Shown: positions 17,485 to 27,201, counted from the stretch's first letter. The stretch: DNA of 64,000 nt from Micrococcales bacterium (GCA_016703125.1 JADJCR010000010.1:7187-71186); one strand, 5' to 3'. The notes: generated from the sequence alone by a model not told the origin. Numbers and translations: made by a program.

Positions 17485-18861
17485 ATGTCCCCGACAGTGG
17501 AGTCTGAATCCCCGGCTCGGCGCAAGGAACTGACGCTGTGGCCCGCGACTGCTCTGGTGACGGGCACCATCATCGGCGCGGGCATCTTCACCCAGCCGTC
17601 CTGGCTGGCCAAGTACGGCCCCATCAGCCTGCTGGGCTTCCTCATCACCGCGATCGGCAGCCTGATGCTGGCCCTGGTCTTCGCCTCCCTGGCCCGGCGC
17701 ACCCCCGATGTGGGTGGCCCGTACGCGTTCTCCCGCCACGGCTTCGGCGATTTCGTGGGGTTCCAGGCGGCGTGGACCTACTGGATCGGGGCATGGGTGG
17801 GGGTTGGCGCCATCGCCTCCTCGATGGTGGTCTACCTCGGAGTCCTGATCCCGGCAGTGGTGGAGAACGCGCTGCTGAGCACAGTCGTCGCGGTGGCCGC
17901 GATCGCGGCGCTGACATTCCTCAACACCAACGGTGTGGTCACCGGTGGGTTGGTCTCGTTGATCCTCACCGTGCTCAAGGTCGTGCCCCTGCTGCTCATC
18001 GGAACACTGGGGTTCCTGGCGTTCGACGCCTCGAACCTCGGCCCGTTCAACGCCACCGGCCTCCCCTCCCTGGAGGTCATCACCGCCGTCATGGCCTACA
18101 CCCTGTTCTCGTTCATCGGCGTGGAGGCGGCGACGATCCCGGCCGGCGACGTCCACGAGCCGGACAAGACGATCCCGCGGGCCACGCTAATCGGGACCCT
18201 GGCCGCCGGTGCCGTCTACCTGCTGAGCACGACAGCGGTGTTCGGTGCCGTGGATCACAAGGAACTGGCCAGCACCGATGCCGGGTTCTCGATCGCTGCG
18301 CAGAACATGTTCGGCGGCTGGGCAGGGGATGCCGTGGCAGTGGTCGCCGTCGTCTCGTGCCTGGGCGCGATGAACGGCTTGCTCCTGCTGTCCGGACAGA
18401 TCCCGATGGCCGCGGAGTTCGACGGGCTGGCCCCCAAGGCCTTCGGCAGACTCAACGTCAAGCATGCCCCGGGCACCGGGCTGGTCATCAGCGGTTTGCT
18501 CGCCGCCGGGATCCTCGCCCTGTCCTTCTCAGGCGGCGGCCTCGGGGACGCTGTCGCCCAGTTGGTGCTGGTGTCGGCCGTGGCGACGATGGTCTGTTAC
18601 GCCTTCAGTGCCGCCGCTGAGATCAAGTGGCTGGCCCTGGACCGGGGGAAGGTCCCTGTGAGTCACCTGGCGCGCCGGATGGCCGTTGCCGTCCTGGCCC
18701 TGGTGTTCACGATCTTCGCCTTCTACGGCGGCGGCGTGCAGGAGATCTACTGGCTGTGGATGCTCATCGTGCTGGGGGTGCCGCTGTACGTGTACATCCT
18801 CTGGCGTCGTTCCAGCCACGATGAGCCCATCCCCCGCGCCGATCACGACGTCAGCGCGTAG
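17485..18861 (+). CDS. APC amino-acid antiporter, AdiC/basic amino acid type
   Basis: This 458-aa protein has about 12 membrane segments. It starts at the ATG at 17485, followed by a short hydrophilic tail. Helix 1 contains GTIIGAGIFTQP, the APC substrate-binding break. The stretches GGPYAFSRHGFG and YWIGAWVG align well with AdiC-type arginine/agmatine and ornithine exchangers. The conserved Glu in SFIGVEAATIPAGDV is also present. Exchange or uptake of a basic amino acid is a reasonable inference. The 3' end overlaps the convergent methyltransferase gene by 19 nt. Confidence 0.85.
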   Translation: MSPTVESESPARRKELTLWPATALVTGTIIGAGIFTQPSWLAKYGPISLLGFLITAIGSLMLALVFASLARRTPDVGGPYAFSRHGFGDFVGFQAAWTYWIGAWVGVGAIASSMVVYLGVLIPAVVENALLSTVVAVAAIAALTFLNTNGVVTGGLVSLILTVLKVVPLLLIGTLGFLAFDASNLGPFNATGLPSLEVITAVMAYTLFSFIGVEAATIPAGDVHEPDKTIPRATLIGTLAAGAVYLLSTTAVFGAVDHKELASTDAGFSIAAQNMFGGWAGDAVAVVAVVSCLGAMNGLLLLSGQIPMAAEFDGLAPKAFGRLNVKHAPGTGLVISGLLAAGILALSFSGGGLGDAVAQLVLVSAVATMVCYAFSAAAEIKWLALDRGKVPVSHLARRMAVAVLALVFTIFAFYGGGVQEIYWLWMLIVLGVPLYVYILWRRSSHDEPIPRADHDVSA

Positions 18862-19631
18862 CACGCGACGGCCGCCGCGGCGGCGACATTCAGGGAGTCG
18901 ACCCCCCGCGCCATCGGGATGCTGACGTGCACGTCGATGACCTCGCGGGCAGCACGTGACAGGCCGGTGCCTTCGGTGCCCAGCGCGAGCATGGTCGGTC
19001 CTGCGCGGCGCCACTGCCGCAGCGACATGGCTCCTGCGGGATCCAGCGCCACGCTGCTGAAGCCCGCCTGCTGCGCCGCATCGAGGCCCGCGTGCACGTC
19101 CGGAACCACGGTCCACGGGATGGTGAAGACCGCACCCATCGACGTCTTCACGGCACGCCGGTACCACGGATCCGCGCACTTCGCGGTCACCAGCACCGCA
19201 TCGACGCCGAAACCGGCGGCGGACCGCAGAATCGTGCCCACATTCGCGTGGTCCACCAGGTCCTCCAGCAGCAACGCGGTGGTCGCCGACTGCAGGATGT
19301 CCACCGGCTGCGGGGGCGCCGGCCGCGCGAACACGGCCAGGGCGCCGCGGTGCACGCGGTAGCCGGTGATGTCCGCCAGCAGCTCCGGTGGCGCGAGGTG
19401 GACCGGGATCGCGTCCGGGATCACTGCAGCCAGAGCGGGCCACCACTTGGGCGCCATCAGCGCGCTGCGCATCTCGAGGCCGGCGGCAAGGGCGCGCCGG
19501 ATGACCTTCTCCCCCTCGGCGATGAAGATCCCATCGGCGGGTTCGGCGACCATCCGCAGTTGCATGTCCGTCAGCCGGGTGTAGGCGGCCAGCCGTGGGT
19601 CGCCCGGATCCGTGACCTCCACAACGGGCAT
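18843..19631 (-). CDS. SpoU/TrmH-family RNA 2'-O-methyltransferase
   Basis: The 262-aa protein has an N-terminal substrate-binding extension (L30e-like; about 1-110) and a C-terminal SPOUT domain. SpoU motif 1 is DHANVGTILRSAAGFG (catalytic Asn/Arg), motif 2 is LGTEGTGLS and motif 3 is SIPMARGVDSLNVAAA. It methylates ribose in rRNA or tRNA using SAM via the trefoil knot. Its ATG overlaps the TSUP stop (ATGA), so it is the last gene of an ABC-TSUP-SpoU operon. Confidence 0.93.
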   Translation of the reverse strand: MPVVEVTDPGDPRLAAYTRLTDMQLRMVAEPADGIFIAEGEKVIRRALAAGLEMRSALMAPKWWPALAAVIPDAIPVHLAPPELLADITGYRVHRGALAVFARPAPPQPVDILQSATTALLLEDLVDHANVGTILRSAAGFGVDAVLVTAKCADPWYRRAVKTSMGAVFTIPWTVVPDVHAGLDAAQQAGFSSVALDPAGAMSLRQWRRAGPTMLALGTEGTGLSRAAREVIDVHVSIPMARGVDSLNVAAAAAVACYALTS

Positions 19632-20361
19632 CAGGTGCCCCGGACGAACGCCGCTGTCGCGGCGACCAAGCCCACCACGATGACCAGGGCCCGTAGCGCC
19701 GCGGGGGCATGCGGCGGGTCAGTCGCCCCCCAACCAGCCGCCCAGCAGCGAGGACACGGCGAGCACGGCCGCCGCGGACCAGAGCACCTGGCCGCCGATG
19801 ATGAAAGATCACCGCGGCGCTGCCGTTGGCCACGCCGGCCAGGACGTTCTTGGCCCCGTTCGCTTCGTGGATCGAGGGCACCCCACTGGCTGCCAGGGCG
19901 GCGAGGAACGCGATGCCCTGTCCGGCCCCGAAGTAACCGCCGTAGAGGCCGGAGCTGGTCATGTAGACCGCACTCGTCCGACGGTTCGGCGGCGGTAGGT
20001 GCTTGACGACCAGGGGCTGCACAGCTACCAGCACCACGGCGAGCAGGATCAGCCACGGCACGGCCGCGGCGAACACCTCACTGGGCAGGACCAGGACCAG
20101 CAGCGCTCCGGCCACCGCCGCCCCGGCGACGATGGCCGCCCACCGCCACACCCGTGCGGTGAGCACGTCGCGGAAGGCATAGGCGCCGCTCGCGCTGCCC
20201 GGCACCAGGCCGAGGCAGTTGGTGCCGTTGGCCAGGACCGGCGGCACGCCCATGGCCAGCAGCGTCGGGAAGGTGATGAGGGTGCCGGAGCCCACCGCCG
20301 CATTCACCCCGCCGGCCGCGACACCAGCCGCGGCGAGCAGAACCATTTCCTGCAGCGTCAT
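19631..20361 (-). CDS. TSUP-family sulfite/anion exporter-like protein, with three indels
   Basis: This TauE/SafE (TSUP) membrane protein is of about 243 aa once repaired. The N-terminus has the typical LLAAAGVAAGGVNAAVGSG helix and repeat, and the second half carries SSGLYGGYFGAGQGI. The frame breaks three times: an extra base near 19804-19806 (after VIF), a missing base near 19724-19731 (a C6 run) and a missing base near 19703-19707 (a G5 run). Repaired, it ends with ALVIVVGLVAATAAF and a TGA overlapping the methyltransferase start. The ATG at 20361 overlaps the ABC ATPase stop. TSUP members export sulfite or organosulfonates; the substrate here is unknown. Confidence 0.82.
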
Positions 20362-21143
20362 GACCCGACGCGTGCCGACCAGCGGTCGCCGTGCCGCTCG
20401 ACGACGACGTCGATGCCGAAGGTGGCCGAGACGTTCTGCGAGGTCAGGGTCCCCGCAACCGGTCCAGCAGCCACAACCGTGCCCTCCCGCAGCATCAGCA
20501 CGTGGGTGGTGCCGCGAGGAACCTCCTCGACGTGATGGGTCACCATCACGACCGTCGGGGCGTTCGGCTGAGCGGTGAGGGTGTCGATCCGCCGCAGCAG
20601 GTCCTCGCGCCCTCCCAGGTCCAGACCAGCGGCAGGCTCGTCGAGCAGCAGCAGTTCCGGGTCGCTCATCAGGGCGCGGGCGATCAGGCAGCGCTTGCGC
20701 TCCCCCTCGCTGAGGGTGCCGAAGCGATGCTCCGCCAGTCCGGACAGCCCCCACGCCCGCAGCAGTGCCAGCGTCCTGTGCTCGTCGGCGGGGTCGTAGG
20801 ACTCCCGCCATCGCCCGAGCACCGCCCAGGCCGACGTCATCACGACGTCGCGCACGCGCTCGGAGTCCGGGACCTGCACGGCCAGCGCCGAACTGGCCAG
20901 CCCGATCCGGGGTCGCAGATCGAAGACATCCACTGCGCCGAGCCGCTCATCGAGCACCTCGGCGGTACCCGCGCTGGGATGGATCAGCGTCGCTGCGATC
21001 TGCAGGACCGTGGTCTTGCCGGCACCGTTCGGTCCCAGCACCACCCAGTTCTCCCCCTCCGCAACCGCCCAGTCGACTCCCGCCAGGATGGCGTTGCCGG
21101 AGCGGATGACGGACACGTCGACGAGGTTGATGACGTCCGACAC
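20358..21143 (-). CDS. stand-alone ABC ATPase
   Basis: The 261-aa ATPase has Walker A GPNGAGKTT, a signature that reads LSEGERKR rather than LSGGQ, Walker B ELLLLDEPAAGLD and switch His VTHHVEEVP. It resembles the ModF/YbbA-like ATP-binding proteins that occur without a dedicated permease. The next gene in the operon is a TSUP protein, a secondary transporter family that does not normally need an ABC subunit. The partner is unknown; it may serve a permease elsewhere. Confidence 0.88.
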   Translation of the reverse strand: MSDVINLVDVSVIRSGNAILAGVDWAVAEGENWVVLGPNGAGKTTVLQIAATLIHPSAGTAEVLDERLGAVDVFDLRPRIGLASSALAVQVPDSERVRDVVMTSAWAVLGRWRESYDPADEHRTLALLRAWGLSGLAEHRFGTLSEGERKRCLIARALMSDPELLLLDEPAAGLDLGGREDLLRRIDTLTAQPNAPTVVMVTHHVEEVPRGTTHVLMLREGTVVAAGPVAGTLTSQNVSATFGIDVVVERHGDRWSARVGS

Positions 21144-21169
21144 GAGACCTAACCCTACGCTGGGTAGCC

Positions 21170-21826
21170 ATGACGGTCGTTCCCGCCGCGTTCCAACTCA
21201 CCGGGTGGATCCCCGCCTGGTGGCGGGGCAGCGCCGGGGGCGACGACCTGCTCGAACTCGTGGGACCGGTGGCGCTCGGTGCGCTGGCCGGACTGCGCAC
21301 CTCGACGGTGGCCCTGACCGCTTACTGCCCGGAGCTGGGGGTGGGCGCACTGCCCGGTCCCGTGGCGGTGAACCGATGCGCGGTGGCGGCCGGACAGGCG
21401 GTGATCCTGCATGCAGCGCACCGGGAACCGTCGCACGTCCTGCTGCCTGACGGCGACTCGTGGACCCTGCGGACGGCGGATGCCGTCCGGCCGCCGGACC
21501 TGGACCTGCGATCGGCAGCCTCCGATCTGGCACAGGCGGTCGTGGCCGCCGAGCACGCCATCCGCGAGGGCGGCACCCGTTTCGGCGCGGCCGTACCCCG
21601 GGCATCGGTGCGGCCGCTGCCCCCTGACGCCGATCCCGAGCGCAAGGGTCTGCTGGTCCGGGCGGTGCGGCTGTGGACCGCCGTCGCGGCGGTCCCCGTC
21701 GAACAGCGGACACCCGAGGTGGCCCAGGTGCTCACCGCCGCCGTCCGTGCCGCGCTCGCCGCGTACATGGACCCGCAACCGGTTCACGGTGGCCGGACAG
21801 CAGGGCACATCCGGAGGCCGGTGTGA
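21170..21826 (+). CDS. conserved hypothetical protein upstream of serB
   Basis: The 218-aa product is rich in Ala, Val, Arg and Pro, with no signal peptide, no membrane helix and no motif I recognise. Its stop overlaps the serB GTG start as GTGA, so the two are translationally coupled. It diverges from the ABC ATPase across a 26-bp gap, so the promoters must overlap coding sequence or the transcripts are leaderless. Function unknown. Confidence 0.7.
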   Translation: MTVVPAAFQLTGWIPAWWRGSAGGDDLLELVGPVALGALAGLRTSTVALTAYCPELGVGALPGPVAVNRCAVAAGQAVILHAAHREPSHVLLPDGDSWTLRTADAVRPPDLDLRSAASDLAQAVVAAEHAIREGGTRFGAAVPRASVRPLPPDADPERKGLLVRAVRLWTAVAAVPVEQRTPEVAQVLTAAVRAALAAYMDPQPVHGGRTAGHIRRPV

Positions 21827-22971
21827 GCACCACCACCCTGACCTTCACCGGGTGGGACCGGCCGGGGATCACGGCCGACCTGCTCGGATCCCTCGGCCCG
21901 GACGTGGTCGTGCGCGACATCGAGCAGTTGGTGGTGCAGGGCCGGCTGGTGCTGTCCGTGGCGGTGGGTGCAGATCACATGGACGAGGTCCGGGAGCGCG
22001 CCACGCGCCTCAACATGGAACTGGATGTCACCTCGGGGTGCACCGACGTGGTCGACCGCCGTGCCCCCACGGCCCAGGTGGTGCTCATGGCCGTGGCACT
22101 GGGCGCCTCCGACCTGGCCCGCATCGCCGCCGAGATCGCTGCCCGCGGCGGCAACATCGAGCGCATCGTGCGCACCGCGGACTACCCCGTGACCGCTATC
22201 GAGGTCAGCGTCAGCGGCGTCCCCGCCGTGGACCTCAAACAGGCCCTGGCGCCGGTCACCGCGAGCCTCGGTGTGGACATCTCCGTCCAGTCGGCTGAGA
22301 TCATCCGGCAGGGGGCGCGACTGGTCGTCATGGATGTCGACTCGACCCTCATCCAGGACGAGGTCATCGATCTGCTGGCCCGGGAGGCGGGCTGCGAACA
22401 GGCCGTGGCCGCGGTGACGGCGCGGGCGATGGCCGGTGAGCTCGACTTCGCGGAATCCCTGCAGGAACGGGTCGCGGCGCTGGCGGGCACCCCGGTAGCC
22501 GCACTGGACACCGTCCGGGCAGCGGTGCGCCTGACCCCCGGCGCCCGCACGTTGTGCCGCACGCTGAACTCCCTGGGATACCGGCTGGCCCTGGTGTCGG
22601 GCGGTTTCTCCGAGATCGTCGGACCGCTCGCTGAGCAGCTCGGGGTGCATCGCTTCCGTGCGAACACCCTGGAGACCGCACACGGCGTCCTCACCGGCCG
22701 CGTCGTCCCGCCCATCGTGGACCGGCCCGGCAAGGCACTGGCCCTGCGGGAGTTCGCCGAGGAGTTCGGGTTCGCCCTGTCCCGCACGGTCGCCATCGGG
22801 GACGGCGCCAACGACCTCGACATGCTGGCCACAGCCGGTCTGGGAGTAGCGTTCAACGCCAAACCCGCGGTGGCGGCGGCCGCGGACGCCGCGGTGAGCG
22901 CGCCGTACCTGGACTCGGTGCTCTATCTGCTGGGGATCACCCGCGAGCAGGTGGAAGCCCTGAACACCTGA
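21823..22971 (+). CDS. serB: phosphoserine phosphatase with tandem ACT domains
   Basis: This HAD-superfamily enzyme forms serine from phosphoserine. It has 382 aa from the GTG at 21823. Two ACT-like regulatory regions occupy about residues 1-160 (WDRPGITADLLG, then the AQVVLMAVAL strand), as in actinobacterial SerB. HAD motif I is DVDSTL at about 171-176, motif II VSGGF and motif III/IV IGDGANDLDML at about 325-335. Feedback control by serine through the ACT part is known for relatives. Confidence 0.95.
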   Translation: MSTTTLTFTGWDRPGITADLLGSLGPDVVVRDIEQLVVQGRLVLSVAVGADHMDEVRERATRLNMELDVTSGCTDVVDRRAPTAQVVLMAVALGASDLARIAAEIAARGGNIERIVRTADYPVTAIEVSVSGVPAVDLKQALAPVTASLGVDISVQSAEIIRQGARLVVMDVDSTLIQDEVIDLLAREAGCEQAVAAVTARAMAGELDFAESLQERVAALAGTPVAALDTVRAAVRLTPGARTLCRTLNSLGYRLALVSGGFSEIVGPLAEQLGVHRFRANTLETAHGVLTGRVVPPIVDRPGKALALREFAEEFGFALSRTVAIGDGANDLDMLATAGLGVAFNAKPAVAAAADAAVSAPYLDSVLYLLGITREQVEALNT

Positions 22972-22977
22972 GCACCC

Positions 22978-23475
22978 TCAGCCCCTGCCCACCTCGAAGG
23001 CGGACAGTGTGGCCGATCCGTAGCCCCAGCCGGAGAAGGGTTTGTCGGCGGTGAGCACGGCGAACGCGGCGGTGGGGAACTTCTGCAGCATCCGTCGGTA
23101 CTCCGGGCTACCCGTGTTGGCGGTGAGCCGCTCGGCGAGTTCCTCGGTGCCCGGGTTGTGCGACACCAGGACCAATGTCGAGGCGGTCACCGCGCGGACC
23201 CGGCGCAGCATGATGTCCGGTGAGGCGAGGTACAGCTCCGCGACGTCGCGGGTTTTCGCCACCTGCAGGGCGGCGGTCGCGAGTTCCCAGGTCTGCTGGG
23301 CACGCACCGCCGTGGACACCAGCGCCAGGTCGACGTGCGGCACGTGCGTGGCGATCAGCCTCCCGGCCACCGGGGCGTCCCGCCGGCCACGGCCATTGAG
23401 CGGGCGGTCGTGATCGGCGACGCCGGCGGGATACGCGCTCTTGGCATGTCGCAACAGGATCAGGGTGGCGGCCAC
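22978..23475 (-). CDS. SixA-like phosphohistidine phosphatase
   Basis: The product is 165 aa from the GTG at 23475. The histidine-phosphatase core is LLRHAKSAYP near the N-terminus (catalytic His at about residue 10), the Arg-containing STAVRAQQTWELA, and the second His in LVSHNPGTEEL. The small size and the HAK motif match SixA, which removes phosphate from phosphohistidine on signalling or PTS proteins. The target here is unknown. It is divergent from the cyanophycinase gene with a 64-bp gap. Confidence 0.85.
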   Translation of the reverse strand: MAATLILLRHAKSAYPAGVADHDRPLNGRGRRDAPVAGRLIATHVPHVDLALVSTAVRAQQTWELATAALQVAKTRDVAELYLASPDIMLRRVRAVTASTLVLVSHNPGTEELAERLTANTGSPEYRRMLQKFPTAAFAVLTADKPFSGWGYGSATLSAFEVGRG

Positions 23476-23539
23476 ACGCCGCAGTCTGCCAGCCCGGTGA
23501 GCCGCGCGACCAGCGTGGTGCACCTCGTAACCTTGGCAG

Positions 23540-24487
23540 GTGGACTCAGCGACCAGACGCCTCATGATCATCGGTGGCGCCGAGGACAAACTGGGCCACC
23601 GCCGTATTCTGCGCCGGTTCGTGGCACTGGCCGGGGGTAGTGATGCGATCATCGCCGTCTGCGCCACTGCCTCCTCACTCGGCGACGAGATCACCGACCT
23701 GTACGAGAAGGTCTTCTACGACCTCGGCGCCCGGGAGGTTCTGTCGGTCCGGCCGATCAACCGGGCAGAAGCCGACGCCCCGGTGGCCGCCAAGACGATC
23801 CACGGCGCGACCGGGGTCTTCTTCACCGGCGGCAACCAGGCCCGGCTGGCCGGGGTGCTGCGCGGGACCGCTCTCGGCGAGCGGATCACCCGGATGTACC
23901 ACCAGGGCGTGCTCGTGGGAGGCACCAGCGCCGGCGCCTCGGTGGTCAGCGAGCACATGGTCGCCCTCGGGACAAGCGGCGAGACCCCCAAGCAGCGCAT
24001 GGCCAGCCTCGCGCAGGGACTGGGCCTGTTGCCCGACGTCGTGGTCGACCAGCACTTCGCACAGCGGGGGCGCTTCGGACGACTGCTGTCGCTGGTGGCG
24101 GCCAGCCCGAGCCTGCTGGGGATGGGTGTGGATGAGGACACCTCCGCGATCGTGCGCGACGAGACCGTCATGGACGTCTACGGCCGGGGCGCGGTGTTCC
24201 TGGCGGAGGCTGACGCGGCGGCGACGAACGCCTACGCGGCGCGCGGCACCGAACCCATCCTCATCTCCGGCGCGAAGGTCCACTTCCTGCCCACGGGCAC
24301 CAGTTTCGACCTGGCGCGCCGGGAGTTGCTGGAGTACCGCACGGCTGTCGAGCAGGCGCAGATCGCCCGGCGCACCTCCGAGCACGTCTCCCCCACGACA
24401 GCCACCCGGCGGGTCAACGCCGAGGGCGTGCATGACCGCAACGCGGAGCGGGGCGTGAAGCGTCGCCGCCTGCGCCCACCCACCTGA
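23540..24487 (+). CDS. cphB: cyanophycinase (peptidase S51)
   Basis: This intracellular serine-type exopeptidase releases beta-Asp-Arg dipeptides from cyanophycin. It has 315 aa from the GTG at 23540. The nucleophile elbow GTSAGAS spans residues 128-134, so Ser130 is the catalytic residue, close to the Ser132 of the Synechocystis enzyme as I recall it. FFTGGNQARL at 94-103 is the expected oxyanion/substrate loop, and the conserved QR motif appears as HFAQRGRFGRL. A basic tail of about 25 residues follows the core. It lies 8 bp upstream of cphA, a co-transcribed degradation/synthesis pair. Confidence 0.95.
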   Translation: MDSATRRLMIIGGAEDKLGHRRILRRFVALAGGSDAIIAVCATASSLGDEITDLYEKVFYDLGAREVLSVRPINRAEADAPVAAKTIHGATGVFFTGGNQARLAGVLRGTALGERITRMYHQGVLVGGTSAGASVVSEHMVALGTSGETPKQRMASLAQGLGLLPDVVVDQHFAQRGRFGRLLSLVAASPSLLGMGVDEDTSAIVRDETVMDVYGRGAVFLAEADAAATNAYAARGTEPILISGAKVHFLPTGTSFDLARRELLEYRTAVEQAQIARRTSEHVSPTTATRRVNAEGVHDRNAERGVKRRRLRPPT

Positions 24488-24495
24488 GGAGTGTC

Positions 24496-27201
24496 ATGAC
24501 TGAGTCCGTCGAGGTTCCCCGCGCCACGCTGGAGATCCTGCGCACCCGCGTCTACCGGGGACCCAACGTGTGGTCCTACGACCAGTGCATCCACCTGCTC
24601 GTGGACCTCGGCGAACTCGAGCAGTGGCCCAGCGCCCGCATACCCAACTTCGTCGAAGGGCTCATGGCGGTCCTGCCAGGCGTGGGGGACCACACGTGTT
24701 CGCGCGGCAAGCGCGGCGGGTTCTTCGAGCGGCTGGAGGAGGGCACCTGGCTCGGACACGTGGCCGAGCACGTCGCCCTGGAACTGCAGGCCGGCGCCGG
24801 GCACGAGATCCGGCGCGGTAAGACCCGCTCGGCGGAGATCCCCGGGCAGTACCACGTCATCTACGGCTACTTCGACGAGCGGGTGGGGGTGGCTGCGGGA
24901 CGACTCGCGGTGCGCCTGGTCAACCACCTGGTCGAGCCGGATCCGGACTGCGACTTCCCGGCCGAGTTCGAGCGGTTCCTGCTCGACGCCGAGCGCTACG
25001 CCTTCGGCCCGTCCACCCAGGCCCTGGTCGACGAGGCAGCCAGCCGGGACATCCCCTACATCCGTCTGAACTCCGGCTCCCTGGTGCAGTTCGGGCAGGG
25101 TGTGCACCAGCGGCGCATCCGCGCCACCATGACGTCGCAGACCAGTGCCCTGGCCGTCGACATCGCCTCGGACAAGGAGCTCACGGGGCGGCTGCTGGGT
25201 GCTGCGGGGCTTCCCGTCCCGCACTCGCAGAGTTGCCGCACAGCCGAGCAGGCGGTCCGGCTCGCCGAGCGGGTCGGCTACCCGGTCGTGGTCAAACCGG
25301 CGGACGGCAACCACGGCCGCGGCGTGCAACTGGACCTGCGCAATGCGTCGGACGTCGAGGCCGCCTTCCCTGCTGCGAAGGACCAGGCCCGCAACGGCCG
25401 GGTCATCGTGGAGTCCTTCTACACGGGCAAGGACTACCGCGTCCTGGTCATCGGAGGACACATGGTGGCCGTGGCCGAGCGGGTGCCTGCGCACGTCATC
25501 GGCGACGGCCAGCACACCGTGGCCGAACTCGTCGACATCGTCAACGCCGACCCACGCCGTGGCGTCGGCCACGAGAAGGTACTCACCCGCATCCGCATCA
25601 CGGAGGCCGCTGAGGAACTCGTGGCCGAGCAGGGCTTCGCCATGGACGATGTGCCGCCGGCAGGCAGCGAGGTCCGGCTGGCGGCCACCGGGAACATGAG
25701 CACCGGCGGCATCTCCATCGACCGGACCTACGACGCCCACCCCGACAACGTCGAGATCGCCGAGGAGGCAGCCCGGGTGGTGGGGCTCGACGTCGCGGGG
25801 ATCGACTTCATCTGCCCGGACATCGCGGAAACGGTGCGCGAGACCGGCGGCGGGATCTGCGAGGTGAACGCGGCACCCGGCTTCCGGATGCACACCCACC
25901 CCACCGTGGGCGAACCGCAGTTCGTCGCGAAGTCCGTGATCGACCAGTTGTTCCCAGCCGGTTCCCCCTCCCGCGTGCCGATCGTCGCGGTGACGGGCAC
26001 GAACGGCAAGACCACCACCGCGCGCATGATCGCCGCGATCTTCAAGGGCATGGGGCGCAAGGTGGGGATGACCTCGACCGACGGCATCACGATCGACCAG
26101 CGCCTCATCATCCAGGCCGACGCCTCCGGGCCCAAGAGCGCACGGATGGTTCTGCAGAACCCCCGTGTGGACTTCGCGGTCCTCGAGGTCGCGCGGGGGG
26201 GCATCCTGCGCGAGGGGCTCGGCTACGACCGCAACGATGTCGCCGTGGTCACCAACGTGGCGCCCGACCATCTGGGAATCGGCGGTGTGAACACCCTCGA
26301 ACAACTCGCCGACGTCAAGGCCGTGATCGTGGAGGCGGTCCCACGCAACGGCTTCGCCGTGCTCAACGCCGATGACCCCCTGGTCGCGGGGATGCGCAGG
26401 CGTTGCCGTGGCGATGTCATATGGGTCAGCCTCGGTCAACCGGGCACACAGGGCCGGGAACTCGCGGAGGCCCACTGTCGCCGCGGCGGCACCGCGGTGC
26501 TGCTGGACAACGACGATCGCGGCGAGTACATCCTGCTCAGGCAGGGACGGCGCACCATGCGGTTGACCTACTGCGACCGGCTGCCTGCGACCTACGGGGG
26601 CAGGGCCCGCTTCAATGTCATGAATGCCATGTGCGCGGCGGGCGCGGCGTTCGCCCAGGGTGCCCACCTGCACGACATCAGGGCCGGATTGACCGGGTTC
26701 CTGCCGACGTGGGACTCCGCCCCTGGCCGGCTCAACTACATCGACGTCAACGGGATCCACGGCTTCGTGGACTACGCCCACAATGCCGCCGGGCTGCGCG
26801 CACTCGGGGAGTTCCTGCTGTCCTACCTGGACGGGCTCACGAAGAGCGGCCAGGACATCGCGCGCCGCCGCTGCATCGGTGTGCTGGGCACGGCCGGCGA
26901 TCGCCGCGACGAGGACATCGTGGAACTCGGGCGTACCGCCGCGGAGTTCTTCGACGTGATCGTCATCCGGGAGGACCAGAAACGCCGCGGCCGGCAGTCC
27001 GGTGAGGTGGCTGCGCTCATCGCCGAAGGCGTGCGGGAGCGGCCGCAGGGCAGGGCCCGGGAGGTCACGACGATCCTCGACGAGGTCGAGGCGGCCACGT
27101 ACGCCCTCGAGGTGGCCAACCCCGGTGACGTCGTGGCGGTCATGGGCGACGACATGCAGGCTTTGGCCGACACCCTGATGGACGCCGCCCACTCCGGCTG
27201 A
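24496..27201 (+). CDS. cphA: cyanophycin synthetase
   Basis: It builds cyanophycin, a polyaspartate backbone with arginine on each side-chain carboxylate. The product is 901 aa, full length for the family. An N domain (about 1-160) begins EILRTRVYRGPN. An ATP-grasp domain (about 210-480, with VVVKPADGNHGRG and FYTGKDYRVLVIGG) adds Asp to the chain. A Mur-ligase domain (from about 490; P-loop TGTNGKTTT near 499-507 and DYAHNAAGL) adds Arg to the side chain. The start is 8 bp after cphB. It is a bifunctional, primer-dependent enzyme in known cases. A second, truncated homologue lies just downstream on the opposite strand. Confidence 0.97.
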   Translation: MTESVEVPRATLEILRTRVYRGPNVWSYDQCIHLLVDLGELEQWPSARIPNFVEGLMAVLPGVGDHTCSRGKRGGFFERLEEGTWLGHVAEHVALELQAGAGHEIRRGKTRSAEIPGQYHVIYGYFDERVGVAAGRLAVRLVNHLVEPDPDCDFPAEFERFLLDAERYAFGPSTQALVDEAASRDIPYIRLNSGSLVQFGQGVHQRRIRATMTSQTSALAVDIASDKELTGRLLGAAGLPVPHSQSCRTAEQAVRLAERVGYPVVVKPADGNHGRGVQLDLRNASDVEAAFPAAKDQARNGRVIVESFYTGKDYRVLVIGGHMVAVAERVPAHVIGDGQHTVAELVDIVNADPRRGVGHEKVLTRIRITEAAEELVAEQGFAMDDVPPAGSEVRLAATGNMSTGGISIDRTYDAHPDNVEIAEEAARVVGLDVAGIDFICPDIAETVRETGGGICEVNAAPGFRMHTHPTVGEPQFVAKSVIDQLFPAGSPSRVPIVAVTGTNGKTTTARMIAAIFKGMGRKVGMTSTDGITIDQRLIIQADASGPKSARMVLQNPRVDFAVLEVARGGILREGLGYDRNDVAVVTNVAPDHLGIGGVNTLEQLADVKAVIVEAVPRNGFAVLNADDPLVAGMRRRCRGDVIWVSLGQPGTQGRELAEAHCRRGGTAVLLDNDDRGEYILLRQGRRTMRLTYCDRLPATYGGRARFNVMNAMCAAGAAFAQGAHLHDIRAGLTGFLPTWDSAPGRLNYIDVNGIHGFVDYAHNAAGLRALGEFLLSYLDGLTKSGQDIARRRCIGVLGTAGDRRDEDIVELGRTAAEFFDVIVIREDQKRRGRQSGEVAALIAEGVRERPQGRAREVTTILDEVEAATYALEVANPGDVVAVMGDDMQALADTLMDAAHSG

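Noticed and set aside
18529..20811. Open frame of 760 codons on the minus strand covering methyltransferase, TSUP and ABC ATPase
   Set aside because: It contains the first two thirds of the TSUP protein only because of indels; the rest is out-of-frame translation of neighbouring genes, not a fusion.
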